Below are positions 49,420 through 59,470 of a stretch of 64,000 nucleotides of DNA, in pieces; positions within the stretch are counted from its first letter, which is position 1, and each line of letters starts with the position of its first letter. Source of the DNA: Spirometra erinaceieuropaei (taxonomy: Eukaryota; Platyhelminthes; Cestoda; Diphyllobothriidea; Diphyllobothriidae); the NCBI GenBank assembly GCA_902702965.1, contig CACRXP010000387.1:340926-404925 (forward strand), written 5' to 3'. Under the pieces are notes generated by a model. That model was not told the DNA's origin. It ran no database searches and was given only the letters and a program-made list of their open reading frames with translations. A program made the position numbers and the translations under genes.

Positions 49420-51476
49420 CGCTACGGCGTCCACGGGAACCGACGCGCTCCGTTAACCCTGGTTCAGTGGTGCGGGTGAATAGTATGCAAGCTGGACTAT
49501 TCAGTCGAGACGGACACTTGACACTGGATGCTGGAACGTAATAGCGTTACTGGACCCCGGTACTCAAAGTCCGGCCGCGATCATCCTTAATCAGAACAAC
49601 GTGGATGTTTGCTTTTTGTCTGAAGTTCGACTTCCTGACCAAGGCTCTCGAGAAATAAAGATCCCTGAAGTCGAATAACACTTCACCCTGTACCACGGAG
49701 GCCCGCTCAATTCTTCTAGCGGACACGGTGTGGCGATCACCCTCCCGCATCAAGCGGACCTCGCTTCATTTGCTTGGAAACCAGTTAATGACCGGATGGT
49801 CTATGTGCGACTGAAGGATCATTTCATGAACATCTCCATTGTCTCTGTGTACGAACCAACTTCAGCTGCCAAAGGCCCGATAGAGAGGCGTTTTACTCAC
49901 AGTTGCAAGCGTTAGTTGAACGACTCACTCGCCGCGTCTGCTGATTGTTGCCGGGGATTGGAATGGTCGGACTGGATCTGACGACTCCACAAACAGTCAT
50001 CTTCTTGACCGCTTTGGCATTGGTTCCCGATGTGAAAAAAGCGAGAGATTACTGAACTCTGTTGATCAGAACCGACTGCTTGTCACGAACAGGTGCTTCC
50101 AACATCACAACAAACATCTTTTGAACTGGTATTAAAACGATGGTCATTCGGCCAGTCAGATTGACAGCATAATATTCAGCTCAAGGTTGCGTAGCTGGGT
50201 TCATGATAGCAGTTCGAAGCGTGGTGCCGAGACTGGTAACACCTATGGGTCAGACCATGTCCTCTCATCCGCCCCAAAAATGACACGTCCTAGACGCCTC
50301 AAAACAGTTAAGTAGCGCAACAGTATTATGTTCATCAGCTGCGGTTACAAGACCAGAGTTTACCTCGGAAAAATCTAGCAAACCAACGCTGCCAGGCCCT
50401 TAAGCAGAGAAATCCGGACCTGTTTGAAGACCCCAGCCAATGAAAAGGGTAATAACCAGTGGTCGTCACTGAAAACGTCAGTCTATGGGGCCGCTGAAAA
50501 AATCCTTGGATATACCCAGCGACACCGCAGTGACTGGATCAGCGGAAGAACCCTGCAGTTGTTTGCTCAGACGGCCCGAGGCAGTCCCCGTAACGACGTT
50601 TCTTTCCGCCAACTTCGAAAGACGACGGCGAACGTGGCCAGAGATGACCAGAAACAATATTGGGCTGAAATAGTGACTTCCATGGAACAGGCCTCGAAAG
50701 TTTCTGACACTCGAGAACTCTACCAACTTATCTACCAAGTTAGTGGTAAGCTCTATGCACTGAGTGACACTGTTCGCGACGCGAATGGCGGTTTTATTGT
50801 TGACAACTCGATCGAAGTCGGGCACTGGCGTGAGCACTTTGAACACCATCTCAACCTCGATAACCAACCCACCACGTCCTTGCTTTCCTCTGCAGTGGAG
50901 TTTCTTCCCTCTCCCACCTATGTAGTGCCATGTGACCCCCCTTCTGAAGATGAGGTTGCCGATGCCATACGAAAGCTACGCAACAATAAGGCACCCGGAG
51001 AGGACGGTATATCTGCCAAAATCCACAACTCTTGTGTCGACACCTTGGTGCCCTGGCTCCATGAGGTGGTTGAACAGGGTTTGAGAAACGGGGTTGCTCC
51101 TGATGACTGGGGCTTAGGCATCCTAGTACCTATACTCCTGAGGGGAGATAAGACAAGGAGCGAGAACTACCGCGGCATAAGCTCCATCGACGTTGCTGGG
51201 ACGATCTTCGTTATTGTCCAACTCAGGCGATTCCAGACTGTGCGTGACTCTAGAACAAGGCCCAACCAAGCCGGATTTCGTGCCGGATGTGGATGGGCGG
51301 AACAGGTATTCACACTGAGACGCATTCTCGAAGTCCGGCATAACTATCGGCCACCGAAGGCCGTCTGCTTTGTTAACTTTGCCGCCGCGTTCGATTTGGT
51401 CCTTCGTGAGTCCCTACGGCGGATAATGGCGCTAGATGGTGTACCGCCAAAAATCATTGCCATGATCAAAGGATAG
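49420..51476 (+). pseudogene. RTE-like LINE, EN and truncated RT
   Basis: Endonuclease parts: APLTLV (49.45 kb), NVDVCFLSEVRLPDQGSREI (49.6 kb), GVAITLPHQADLA (49.73 kb), ISIVSVYEPTSA (49.84 kb), LLIVAGDWNGRTGS (49.95 kb), ASQIDSIIFSS and GSDHVL (50.26 kb). The RT is open for 350 codons from 50424 to 51476: RKLRNNKAPGEDGI, GILVPILLRGDKTRSENYRG, NQAGFRAGCGWAEQVFTLRR and motif A VCFVNFAAAFDLV (catalytic Asp of FVDF replaced by Asn), ending after DGVPPKIIAMIKG. The RT then stops dead before motifs B and C, exactly where Penelope-like sequence takes over. Several frameshifts and stops occur in the endonuclease half. Confidence 0.8.
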
Positions 51477-52540
51477 AGTGTATTCAGTCAGGGACTTAGG
51501 CTTAAACTGCGCCAATAATCTAGATGTCTCACTGCATTCCGGCAGAATTACAACCAAAGCTGCCAAATTTATGACTTCGTTTCTTTTAATTTTCATCCTC
51601 CTGAAATTTGATGAAAACTTTACGGATTGATCACAATTCAACGCCAAAAACTCCCACGCATTCATTTAAAAGATCCAGAGTCTTGAAGGAAGTCTTGGTG
51701 AAGGCATTCTATCATTTAATATGTCTGCCCTGTTTTCCTCAATACCGCATGACTTGACAATGGAGAGCTTGGCCCGGTGTCTGCAGGACGATCCTATCAA
51801 CACTCTAATGCAACACATTTTATAAGTGCTTCAGTTCTCCATCAATAACTATTTTCATTTCCATGACAAGTATTATCAACAAGGTAAGGGTGTCTGAATG
51901 GGTTCGCCAATATCGGGCTATTCGCAGACTCAGATCCACAATGATTAGCAAGGAGAGTTGTGCTAACTTTTCGGTCAAAATGTGGCTCAGATAAATCGAT
52001 GACAGCTTCGTCTTCATAAAGACCTACGGTGATGGACAATCTCACCATAGTCCAAATGTCGCCTCCTAAGCTCTACAAGTTACTTGAGAAGAAGCAACAG
52101 GAGATAGCCCCCCAGTTTCTAGACGTGAGTATACAGAGACTCAGTGACGACAAGCGATTATCGTAGGACTCTAATGCCGAAGTCATCTTAGCTATAAGAG
52201 CAACCATCCTGCGGCCCATAAAGGAAGCTGCGTCCGAACTCTTTTCCATTGGGCCTATTGGTACAGCCGCAATGATTCACTTAAGAGTGAGCTGGCTTAC
52301 GCGTGATGGTTTTTTTCAGCTCAGTGGATACCCGAACAGGTTTGTGAAAAACTGTCTTAGATGTCTGAGACAACAACAAGGCATCGACTCTAACGGAGAC
52401 AGTGTGCCACGGGGATTCTACTCCCTGCTCTGGATGTCCAGAAGTTCCGAAGCGAACACCTGACAATTAAACCGGTTTGGCGTCTGAATCGTCCACAAGT
52501 CGGTGTCCCCCCTTGCGTACATCAGTATCCCGAATAAAAG

Positions 52541-52552
52541 ACTCCACACTCA
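52541..52552 (+). repeat. Putative target-site duplication, left
   Basis: ACTCCACACTCA, repeated exactly at 52857-52868; the pair brackets the palindromic insertion. Removing the insert and one copy would leave the Penelope linker continuous (..DSTL..LAAN..). Confidence 0.75.
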
Positions 52553-52553
52553 C

Positions 52554-52856
52554 CGATACAAGCGAAGATGCGAGTTCCAGGAACTAGTTGATCAGAAGAA
52601 GAAGCGATCGCTGGAACAATGGCTTTATTCGCCTGACGCTTCGGATTCTCTCTTGAATCCATCATCAGAGACAGTTGCAGAAAAGGGTGGCTAGTGTACA
52701 CGAAGTCGCAGTATTTATAGGATCCTATAAATACTGCGACTTCGTGTACACTAGCCACCCTTTTCTGCAACTGTCTCTGATGATGGATTCAAGAGAGAAT
52801 CCGAAACGTCAGGCGAATAAAGCCATTGTTCCAGCGATCGCTTCTTCTTCTGATCA
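52554..52856. mobile_element. Short non-autonomous element in head-to-head palindrome
   Basis: Starts CGATACAAGCGAAGATGCG like the copy at 55.76 kb, then enters a 272-base palindrome (52587-52858, centre GGA|TCC at 52722/52723). I compared the arms base by base where they carry the element and found one mismatch (52639 against 52806). Each arm holds the TATA-like TCCTATAAATACTGCGAC, CTGATGATGGATTC, GAATCCGAAAC and the end TCTTCTGATCA. The right arm reads in the same direction as the host Penelope-like gene. Open frames here are by-products: both strands give the same peptide because of the palindrome. Confidence 0.8.
52777..52807 (+). ncRNA. Hammerhead-ribozyme-like core (candidate)
   Basis: CTGATGA (52777-52783), one T, then a hairpin GGATTC-(6)-GAATCC (52785-52802), then GAAAC (52803-52807). 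These are the conserved uridine-turn and GAAA boxes around stem II of a hammerhead. Same arrangement at 55890-55920 and, reversed, at about 38.98-39.01 and 52.64-52.67 kb. Against it: an extra T after CTGATGA, no good stem I partner for the upstream TGTCT, and only a weak stem III leading to a GTT site. Treat as a candidate only. Confidence 0.3.
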
Positions 52857-52868
52857 ACTCCACACTCA
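52857..52868 (+). repeat. Putative target-site duplication, right
   Basis: ACTCCACACTCA, identical to 52541-52552. Confidence 0.75.
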
Positions 52869-53215
52869 GTTAGCAGCAAACAAATGTCATTTGCCGTATC
52901 TCATGTGTTAACCGCTCTTACGTTTATGTTGGCCGTACCTGCCGACGACTAGGGATCCGCCTTAACGGACATAAGCTGGCCATCCATTGATGGAACCCCT
53001 TGTCTCTCGTGTTTGCCTGCGCCTTGAGTGCGATCATCACTTCAGTTAGGACGGGACTAGAGTGGTCGTCTATGGTAACGCCAAAAAGGCGCGGGGATTT
53101 CTCGATGCTTGACACTAAAGCACAACAACAACAACCACCATGTCGATCTGGTCACTCAGCACGAAGATTTACGTTCACGGCTCACTGATTTGAGTTCACT
53201 CACAAACAACAGCTG

Positions 53216-55740
53216 CTAATTCATGTTCTATCATTTGAAATCTCACGCATTCGGCACCTTCCCGATTTTTTGAACTAGAACTGAAACTCACAACACCTAC
53301 CCCTAACTTTCGACGTCTATCTAACACGTTCTTGACCTCCTCATATGGAAATCTGTCTGTCGATGTAACATCTGTGCTCCTAAACCTCCCCTTCGGCAAA
53401 TGAATGAACGTAGCCTTTCTAAGATAGAAGGTGTCCGTCGACATTTCACTAGGAAACTTTGAGTGCCGGCACATTCAAATACCTCCCACACGAGCAGACG
53501 CCAGCTAACCAGCATAAGATTTCTGTGGACTGGGAGACTTAAAATAGGCCTCTGACTCCTTTTCCGGGTTACTAATTATTATTTTTTTGAATTTCAGCGT
53601 TTACTCATGTCGATCGCCCGTACAACCTCCGTAATCCTTCCTTGGTTATTCTTTCTCCTCTCCTCTTCCTATTTCCTCCTCATCCTCCCCCTCCGCCTCC
53701 TCCTCCTCCTCCTCCTCCTCCTCCTCCTCCTCCTCCTTCTTCTTCCTCTTCTTATTCTTTTTCACCTCCTTCTCCGCCTCCCCTCCCCATCCTCATTCTA
53801 CCCCAGATGTTCTATTTTTCCTCGCCTCCAAGAATGCGCTACGTTGGAATAGCCTGCCAGCCGACGGCAGGCCATCTTCTAGCCTCTCAGCACTTATCAC
53901 AACACTGACTGGACTACTGTATTGCCCTCCTTACCCTTGCCTAGCAGCTTTCTCCATTTATTCGAGAGAGGGTCATCGGGAATTTGGACATAAAATTCTC
54001 ATCTTTACTGATATCACTATAACTGCCGATACATTCCACGCCTCCACACGCTCGCACCCAGGAGGTCATGTCCAGATTATTGTGTTCGCTTGCACCTTTT
54101 CATCTGCATTGGTTTCGTTCATTATGGTCTATCATCGGAAATCGGGTTTTCTCGGTCCAGGCATCGTGACACTCAGAGAACACGATGTCCTCTCCAACCC
54201 ATCTTTCAGACAAATAATGACGCGTGCGTGTTATACGGCACCAATTTCGCTAGCCACTACCCTCACCAGGGTTCTGGGCCTGGACGTCGTGTCCTCATTC
54301 CCGCTTTCGGTTTCACCCCAGGTCTGCCGTAACTCAGCATCCGCCCATGCACTTATTTTGATGCTTCTGACTTTCTTTTTGAACGGCCTCTATAATTACG
54401 GTTGCCCTCAATTCGAACCTGTGCCACCCCTCCTTAACTGAAAGCCTGGCGAGGGTTCAGATGGCCCGCGTACTCAGGTTAAATATTTAGGGGAGGAAAA
54501 CTGCTTCACCCAGAGCCCACCCCATTTCTATCTAAAAACGTTCAAATTAGAATTTGTGGGTATTGCATTGTACATTTGGTTCCACATATACAAATCTCGG
54601 TCAACATTTCTGGGTACATTTGCTTATTTGAATAAAAGTCCACTTTGCATTGCTAATGCTCCCAGGAGCTGAAAAATAAAACTGTAATCATTAAATGGTA
54701 GCGATTTTAATCTGTTGACCAGTCGGCAGATCTAGTAGACATCTTCTTAAATAGCGCGTAATCACAATTCATCCGGTGACTATACGCCTGAAGGCAATAT
54801 TCCAAGATTAACTGAACAAGCGTCCCCATCACGCACCCTCGAAACCTGTTCGTAAAAATTTCTGGTCTCCTTGACAGGGGGAGAAGATGGCTTGAGAGTG
54901 AGGAGCATTCAAAAGTCGAGGTCACACAAGTCCTTGAGTAGGTCGTGTTGATGACTATCGAAGTGTTAATAAATTTAAAGTCCACTTATTTGCCTGCAGC
55001 TAGATCGAAGGATTATTAGCAATTATTCAAACCGGCGTTGTGATCTGTCCAAGCTGGCATTTAGCTGCGTGTGTTTCAATCCTTCTGCTGTTCTTAAAAA
55101 TCCGATAGAATGATAGCAACATTGAGTGTCACTTTGCAGACCTTATCGGAATAAACATAGATGGGCAAATAATGGAGCCATCCTGACAGGAGTGAAAGTT
55201 TAGATGAGATTTGAATAAAAAGCATTTGCTTGCGCGATGGAATTGTTCAAGAGAAAAAAACTACGATTGAAGAAATGACCGCGGTTCAGAGCGCCAATCG
55301 GCAGTTACGAGGGCAGCGGGACGTTGAATGCACAAAGCATTTTCATAGGATGGGGACTGTGGGTCAGAAAAGAAGTCGAGGAGCAAACAATATTTTTCCG
55401 CTAACAGAAAAACCCACCGGATGGGCAACAGACAGTAGGGTCGGCACCGTTGCCCTCGGAAAGTGGCAAAGCAGGAACCCAAAGTCAACCTAGGTCATCA
55501 ACGCAAATGGTGAATTCAGTGGATACAGCGCCGGAAGTTGCCGATTTGATCGCAAAATGTCGACTGATAGTTCTTTTGAGATGGTGAATTTTTGCATAAC
55601 TTTTATGTGCCTTGGCAAATCACTCTGAACAGCAATGACTCTGATGGGAAGTAAGCAAAAATATTTGACTGCACATGCAATAAATGGAATAAATTGAATT
55701 CGCGATGGCCACTGCGTCAGCGTGTCCAAGTCGCCCAAAT
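53216..55740. other. No recognised gene; polypyrimidine tract
   Basis: The first few hundred bases may be the 3' untranslated part of the Penelope-like element. A strong CCT repeat lies at 53697-53737. Frames at 54082-54441 (+), 54707-54985 (-), 55230-55493 (+) and 55490-55738 (-) show no motif I can name. Confidence 0.45.
53641..53790. repeat. (CCT)n / polypyrimidine tract
   Basis: A perfect CCT run at 53697-53737 within about 150 bases of almost pure C/T. The apparent polyproline and polyleucine frames across it are artefacts of the repeat. Confidence 0.9.
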
Positions 55741-55987
55741 TGATAATAATAATAATAATCGATACAAGCGAAGATGCGAGCGATGAAGGGGAGCGCGGTT
55801 AATTGCTATAGGTATGCGGTAGCGTAGCGACTGCATCCTATAAATACTGCTACTTCCTGTGCACGAGTCACCCTTTTCTGCTACTGTCTCTGATGATGGA
55901 TTCAAGTGAGAATCCGAAACCTCAGGCGAATAAAGACCTTGTTCCGGCGATCGCTTCTTATTCTGATCAATGATAATAATAATAATC
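55741..55987 (+). mobile_element. Short non-autonomous element, single full copy with TSD
   Basis: The element runs from CGATACAAGCGAAGATGCGAG (55760) to CTTATTCTGATCAA (55970), about 211 bases. It is flanked on both sides by TGATAATAATAATAAT (55741-55756 and 55971-55986), either a target-site duplication or the two halves of the ATT-repeat tail it landed in. Internal order as in the other copies: CATCCTATAAATACTGC (about 55837-55853), CTGATGA (55890-55896), hairpin GGATTC..GAATCC (55898-55915), GAAAC, AATAAAG. No inverted partner here, so this copy best defines the unit. Confidence 0.78.
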
Positions 55988-56680
55988 AAAGCAATTTTAT
56001 TGAGGAACCATGCGGGTACTGTCAATAGAAATGTCAAAAAATATTGAAGACGTTTCGGAACGAATAAGAAATCATGCACAGCGTCAAGTTTGTGTTTATA
56101 GCATTGACGACTGATAGATTGGAAGCCTGTTTACTGGCGTTTTGAAAGTTACGAGCAGGCATTGAATCATGAAGTTGAGCAAACTGTGAAAAACTACTTA
56201 CATATGAATAATTCGCCGAAAGGCAATATAAAATGAAAGCGATTACCGACGTTTTAAGGAGAGAAACTGTCGCTTATGAGAGGAACATATGTGCAGAACG
56301 GGACTGCTTAGCCGCTGAGTGTTTTTGAGAATTCGAAACGTTTCTCGTCGAAGGGCAATTTCACAACCGAAATAGGCAACGTGTACGCAAGTAGCGCAGT
56401 AGACTAGATCACGGTATTTTCTGACAGGCTTCAGAAAAGACCATTGAAGTCGCGAAACGGAGGAATGCATCACAACCGCAAACATTTCTCTAAGAATAGA
56501 AACGCGAAGGAGTCGAAGAAAGTCGCAAAGATCGTCTTTAGAGCTGGACAATATCAGTGGATTTGGCAACCATTTGTGAACATTGTAGTTGTTAGAATTA
56601 AGTGAATGTTTCCAACTGAATAAGTAACGCATGCAAGAGTTACCCCTAAATCCCAAGCAAGCCCTTTTCAAAGTAGAGAA
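55971..56680 (-). pseudogene. CR1-like LINE 3' end with ATT tail
   Basis: Minus-strand RT thumb and C-terminus. The frame at 56671-56243 contains FLKPVRKYRDLVYCAT and, further on, LRRETFRIL and QFLSLKRR, in the pattern of the CR1 thumb (LER.QRR.., L.SL..RR). Then YKHKLDAVHDFLF at about 56.08 kb, the usual last helix. The minus strand then shows AATAAAATTGCTTTGATTATTATTATTAT: an AATAAA-like signal followed by an ATT-repeat tail, typical of CR1-type 3' ends. The element at 55.76-55.97 kb is inserted in this tail. Frameshifts and stops; inactive. Confidence 0.55.
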
Positions 56681-56689
56681 GTTGGTTGT

Positions 56690-58262
56690 TAGGGAATGTA
56701 GCGAACAATAATGATCGTCTACCCTTCGAGTTAAGATACTTGCGCAGTTTCAATTTGAATACCGACAATTTGGACATTGACCTATGTTAAACTGAAAGAT
56801 TATTCCAAGGGGAGTATATTTGGAAGCAGTAAACAAAAGTCTATACATAGAGGAAAGAGGTAGTGAGATGACCATGGAGGAATCATGCGTGGCGTAAGGT
56901 TCATCCACCGGTGCGTCAATACGAGGGAAATCAGCCTAGAACTAATGCAAGGCAGGGAGTGACGTCCGGGTTTGATTCTTCTATCTCATAGGAGTCCGAA
57001 ATTCGCAAAATAAAATTTCTCATTTCGAGAAACTGTGAATCGGCAACAGGAGACGAGCATTTGAGTCAAAACTGTCTAAAGACCTTTCGGTTTCATTTCG
57101 GCCAAATGCATTCATCAGACCGAAGAAAGCATAGCAATATTTGGAGATGCGAATGGAAAATTGGCAAGATTTGGCTTGGCAGCTCCACCTGATGGACACA
57201 ATACTGTTGGGGTTGGGGTTAGGGTTAGGGGCTATGGTTAGGTGGTTGGGTTAAAGGTTAGGATTAGAGAATTGGGTTTTGGATTAGGGGTTATAGTAAG
57301 GAGCTAGGACTAGGGTTAGGGGTTAGCGCAACTATTTTTTAACCATTCAAAGTACAACCGCTCATTCCCAATAACTTTTCTTTTGCGTACGACTTCTTGA
57401 CCTCATCGCTTGTGCGTTCCCCGGCCCCACCTGTAAAAACCCCGATTACCACCGGTCCTGTATTACAGATGGCTGGGGTTTGCTTACATCAGGTAGGGCT
57501 ACATAACCACATCCAACCGAAAAATTGCGTGAAAATAAACCACATCTGCGCAGCCTTTGCGGAACGTAGATCTGCACGTGGAGTAAAGCTAGCCTCCTCG
57601 TACAACTTAGGCCTATGTCCTTTTTGGGATATTTTAAAATGAATTATTTTGGAATATTATGGGGCCAGGAAGCTTGACGTGACCTTAACACATGAAACTA
57701 CGCATAGAGGAAAGAAACTCCATCCACCAGTTTGAACTCGATTATCACGGGCAAAGTAGACCAGAGTTAATTTTTTCAACGCAAGCATTTGTATTGTCCT
57801 TAGAAAATGAATAAACGCACTAAAGGTCAGTAACGTAGACGAATGTCAGAATATGAGTTGGCGAGCATACGATGTTTTCGATAAATGTTCTTCAGGCCAG
57901 TCAAACATCCCAGTGACTGAAAAATCGACAAAAGTTAACTTTATAACACAGGTGGGGTGAGAGAGGAAGGGCGCAGAAGGTTGTCTGCCCGCGAATTTCT
58001 GATTATTGTTGAGAGGTCGTCAGTGTAAAGATGGAAGAATGGCGGACCTACAACTCCACCTTAAATTACGCTACTCATGATCGAGAGGGACGTCGAGTGG
58101 CCATTACCGATCATGGTCCTCTGACAGAGGTTGGATAACAGGACCCTGTGAAGTCGAGTAGAGAAGGTTGAATGCTGAGGACCTCCAGCTGTACTAAAAG
58201 ATGTCTGTACGACGCCTTTGCCGAGGGCTTTATAAAGATCAAGGTAGATAATTACCAATGAC
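56690..58262 (-). pseudogene. LINE reverse transcriptase relic (minus)
   Basis: At 58258-58061 the minus strand reads VIIYLDLYKALGKGVV, a motif A form of F.DF.KAFD.V in which the second Asp is lost. It continues to SIMSSVI, stop, GGVVGPPFFHLYTDDLST at about 58.08-58.0 kb, matching RT motif B (SGV.QG.VLGPLLF..Y.NDL). A C-terminal-like piece (SKLSVFKLKLRKYL) lies at about 56.76 kb. The space between holds telomere-like repeat and unassigned DNA, so these may be two elements rather than one. Inactive. Confidence 0.5.
57207..57327. repeat. TTAGGG-type interstitial repeat patch
   Basis: Irregular GGTTAGGG, GGGTTGGG and GGATTAGGGG units, for example GGGGTTAGGGTTAGGGG at 57213-57230 and TAGGGTTAGGGGTTAG near 57311-57326. 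Degenerate telomere-like DNA in G-rich orientation, inside a cluster of LINE relics. Confidence 0.75.
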
Positions 58263-58679
58263 TGCTATACATTAGGACGAGAAGCGCTAAAATGAAAAAG
58301 TCTAAGTGATAATTTTCGCAAGACATTTCAGACTAAAATCCATGACGAATTAAACTGAAAAGTTGATTAACTAAACAGAAAACAAGAATCTCATTAAAAA
58401 TTATTTTTTGGTAAATTTTACTAATGGTGGAGTTTAATGGATGCCCCTATAGTTATTGACGTCAGACCGAGAGACTGAGTTAAAAAATAAATTCATACCA
58501 GGTGCCATCCATATTTCAAGGAAGAATGACAGCGAAGGACTGAGAATAGACGGCTACGCAACCAACGAAATTCTGACACCATGGTAATCTTGTTCAGCAT
58601 CTCGTCTGTTCCCGTAGTGGATGGATTAAACTCACGACAGTTTAGCAGCTTATATAGAAAAGGCGGTACACCTCATAAT

Positions 58680-59470
58680 CAGCAAGACCACAAGGGGTCA
58701 ATGTCTGTGATTCCACCCTGCCATTGGCAGGTGAAATTTCGGTATTTTGTCTGGTAACATTTGTCTGATAAAGAAATGCTAGAAGGGTTCAATTTTATTT
58801 TACTCAGCAGCTCACAATAGAATGAATAAATAGCACCTATATTAAAGTTCATGTTTAAATCATATTTTATAGAGACGGGTTCCAATGTCGCAGTTTTGGA
58901 ATTACAGAGGATAAATTGGGCCGTTTTACGTGATTTAGCGGTACGAAATGTCCAGTGTTCTTTGACACCGAGATTCTTGAAGTAATATATACCTAGGTCC
59001 TGACAAAAAGCAAAGTTGAGAATGGCAGTCGTCGCAAGTATCCATAACTGAACTGTACATGTCAGGCAGGCGAAAGGCGCCATGTGCAGCACCATTTGGA
59101 AAAAGTCTGTAGGTTAATTTTTAAGCGACCAAGCACGATGGCACGATCTGATGGCTTGTGCGGATGGACCACTTTCAACTCAACAGGATATAAAAAAGGC
59201 CTGCCACTCTGAAATACATCTGGTACTTAACTGGCAAAAAGCAGAACAAATGTGGGCCGGGCACATTATCCTGAATAAGTCCACTGCTCATATTTTTGGA
59301 ACTAGAACATCACTGAAAATCATAACTCTTTGCTTGCATGAGTTTAAGAAAGAGGATAGAGAATTCTGAAGTTCTTCCCATTTCAGAAGAGCAAATATTC
59401 AAGGGGAGAAAATAACGGCTCACGAAATCAAACGCTTTAGTGGAATCAAAGAACGTTGTGGAAAGGGCGA
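58680..59470 (-). pseudogene. Possible LINE RT relic (minus), weak
   Basis: At 59461-59416 the minus strand reads STTFFDSTKAFDFVSR, close to RT motif A (FVD..KAFD.VSR) with both aspartates. About 130 bases later a weak motif B-like SSGLIQDNVPGPHLF follows. A 138-codon frame downstream (59095-58679) has no motif that I recognise. The region upstream to about 60 kb shows no RT fingers. Low to moderate confidence. Confidence 0.4.

Larger units (their letters stand above)
51490..53215 (+). pseudogene. Penelope-like element (RT + GIY-YIG), interrupted
   Basis: Plus-strand fragments in Penelope order. RT motif A region: GEGILSFNMSALFSSIPHDL (about 51.7 kb). Motif B region: KYYQQGKGV, stop, MGSPISG (about 51.88 kb). 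Motif C: WLR, stop, IDDSFVFIK (about 51.99 kb, for WLRYVDD). Thumb/linker: LSGYPNRFVKNCLR and RQQQGIDSNGD (52.3-52.4 kb), then SRSSEANT and QLNRFGV. The GIY-YIG endonuclease is at 52.89-52.98 kb: CRISCVNRSYVYVGRTCRRL, GIRLNGHKLAI. A C-terminal DHHFSWDGTRVV..KKARGFLDAWHSS follows at 53.03-53.12 kb. Stops replace key residues and the N-terminal part is missing. A palindromic insertion (52553-52856) lies between linker and endonuclease. Inactive, but rare in showing both domains. Confidence 0.78.

Noticed and set aside
52522..52911. Identical peptides encoded on both strands, looking like a duplicated small gene
   Set aside because: A consequence of the palindrome; the frame is the non-coding short element.
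53607..53908. Polyproline / polyleucine frames
   Set aside because: Produced by the CCT simple repeat in different frames; no other protein signal.
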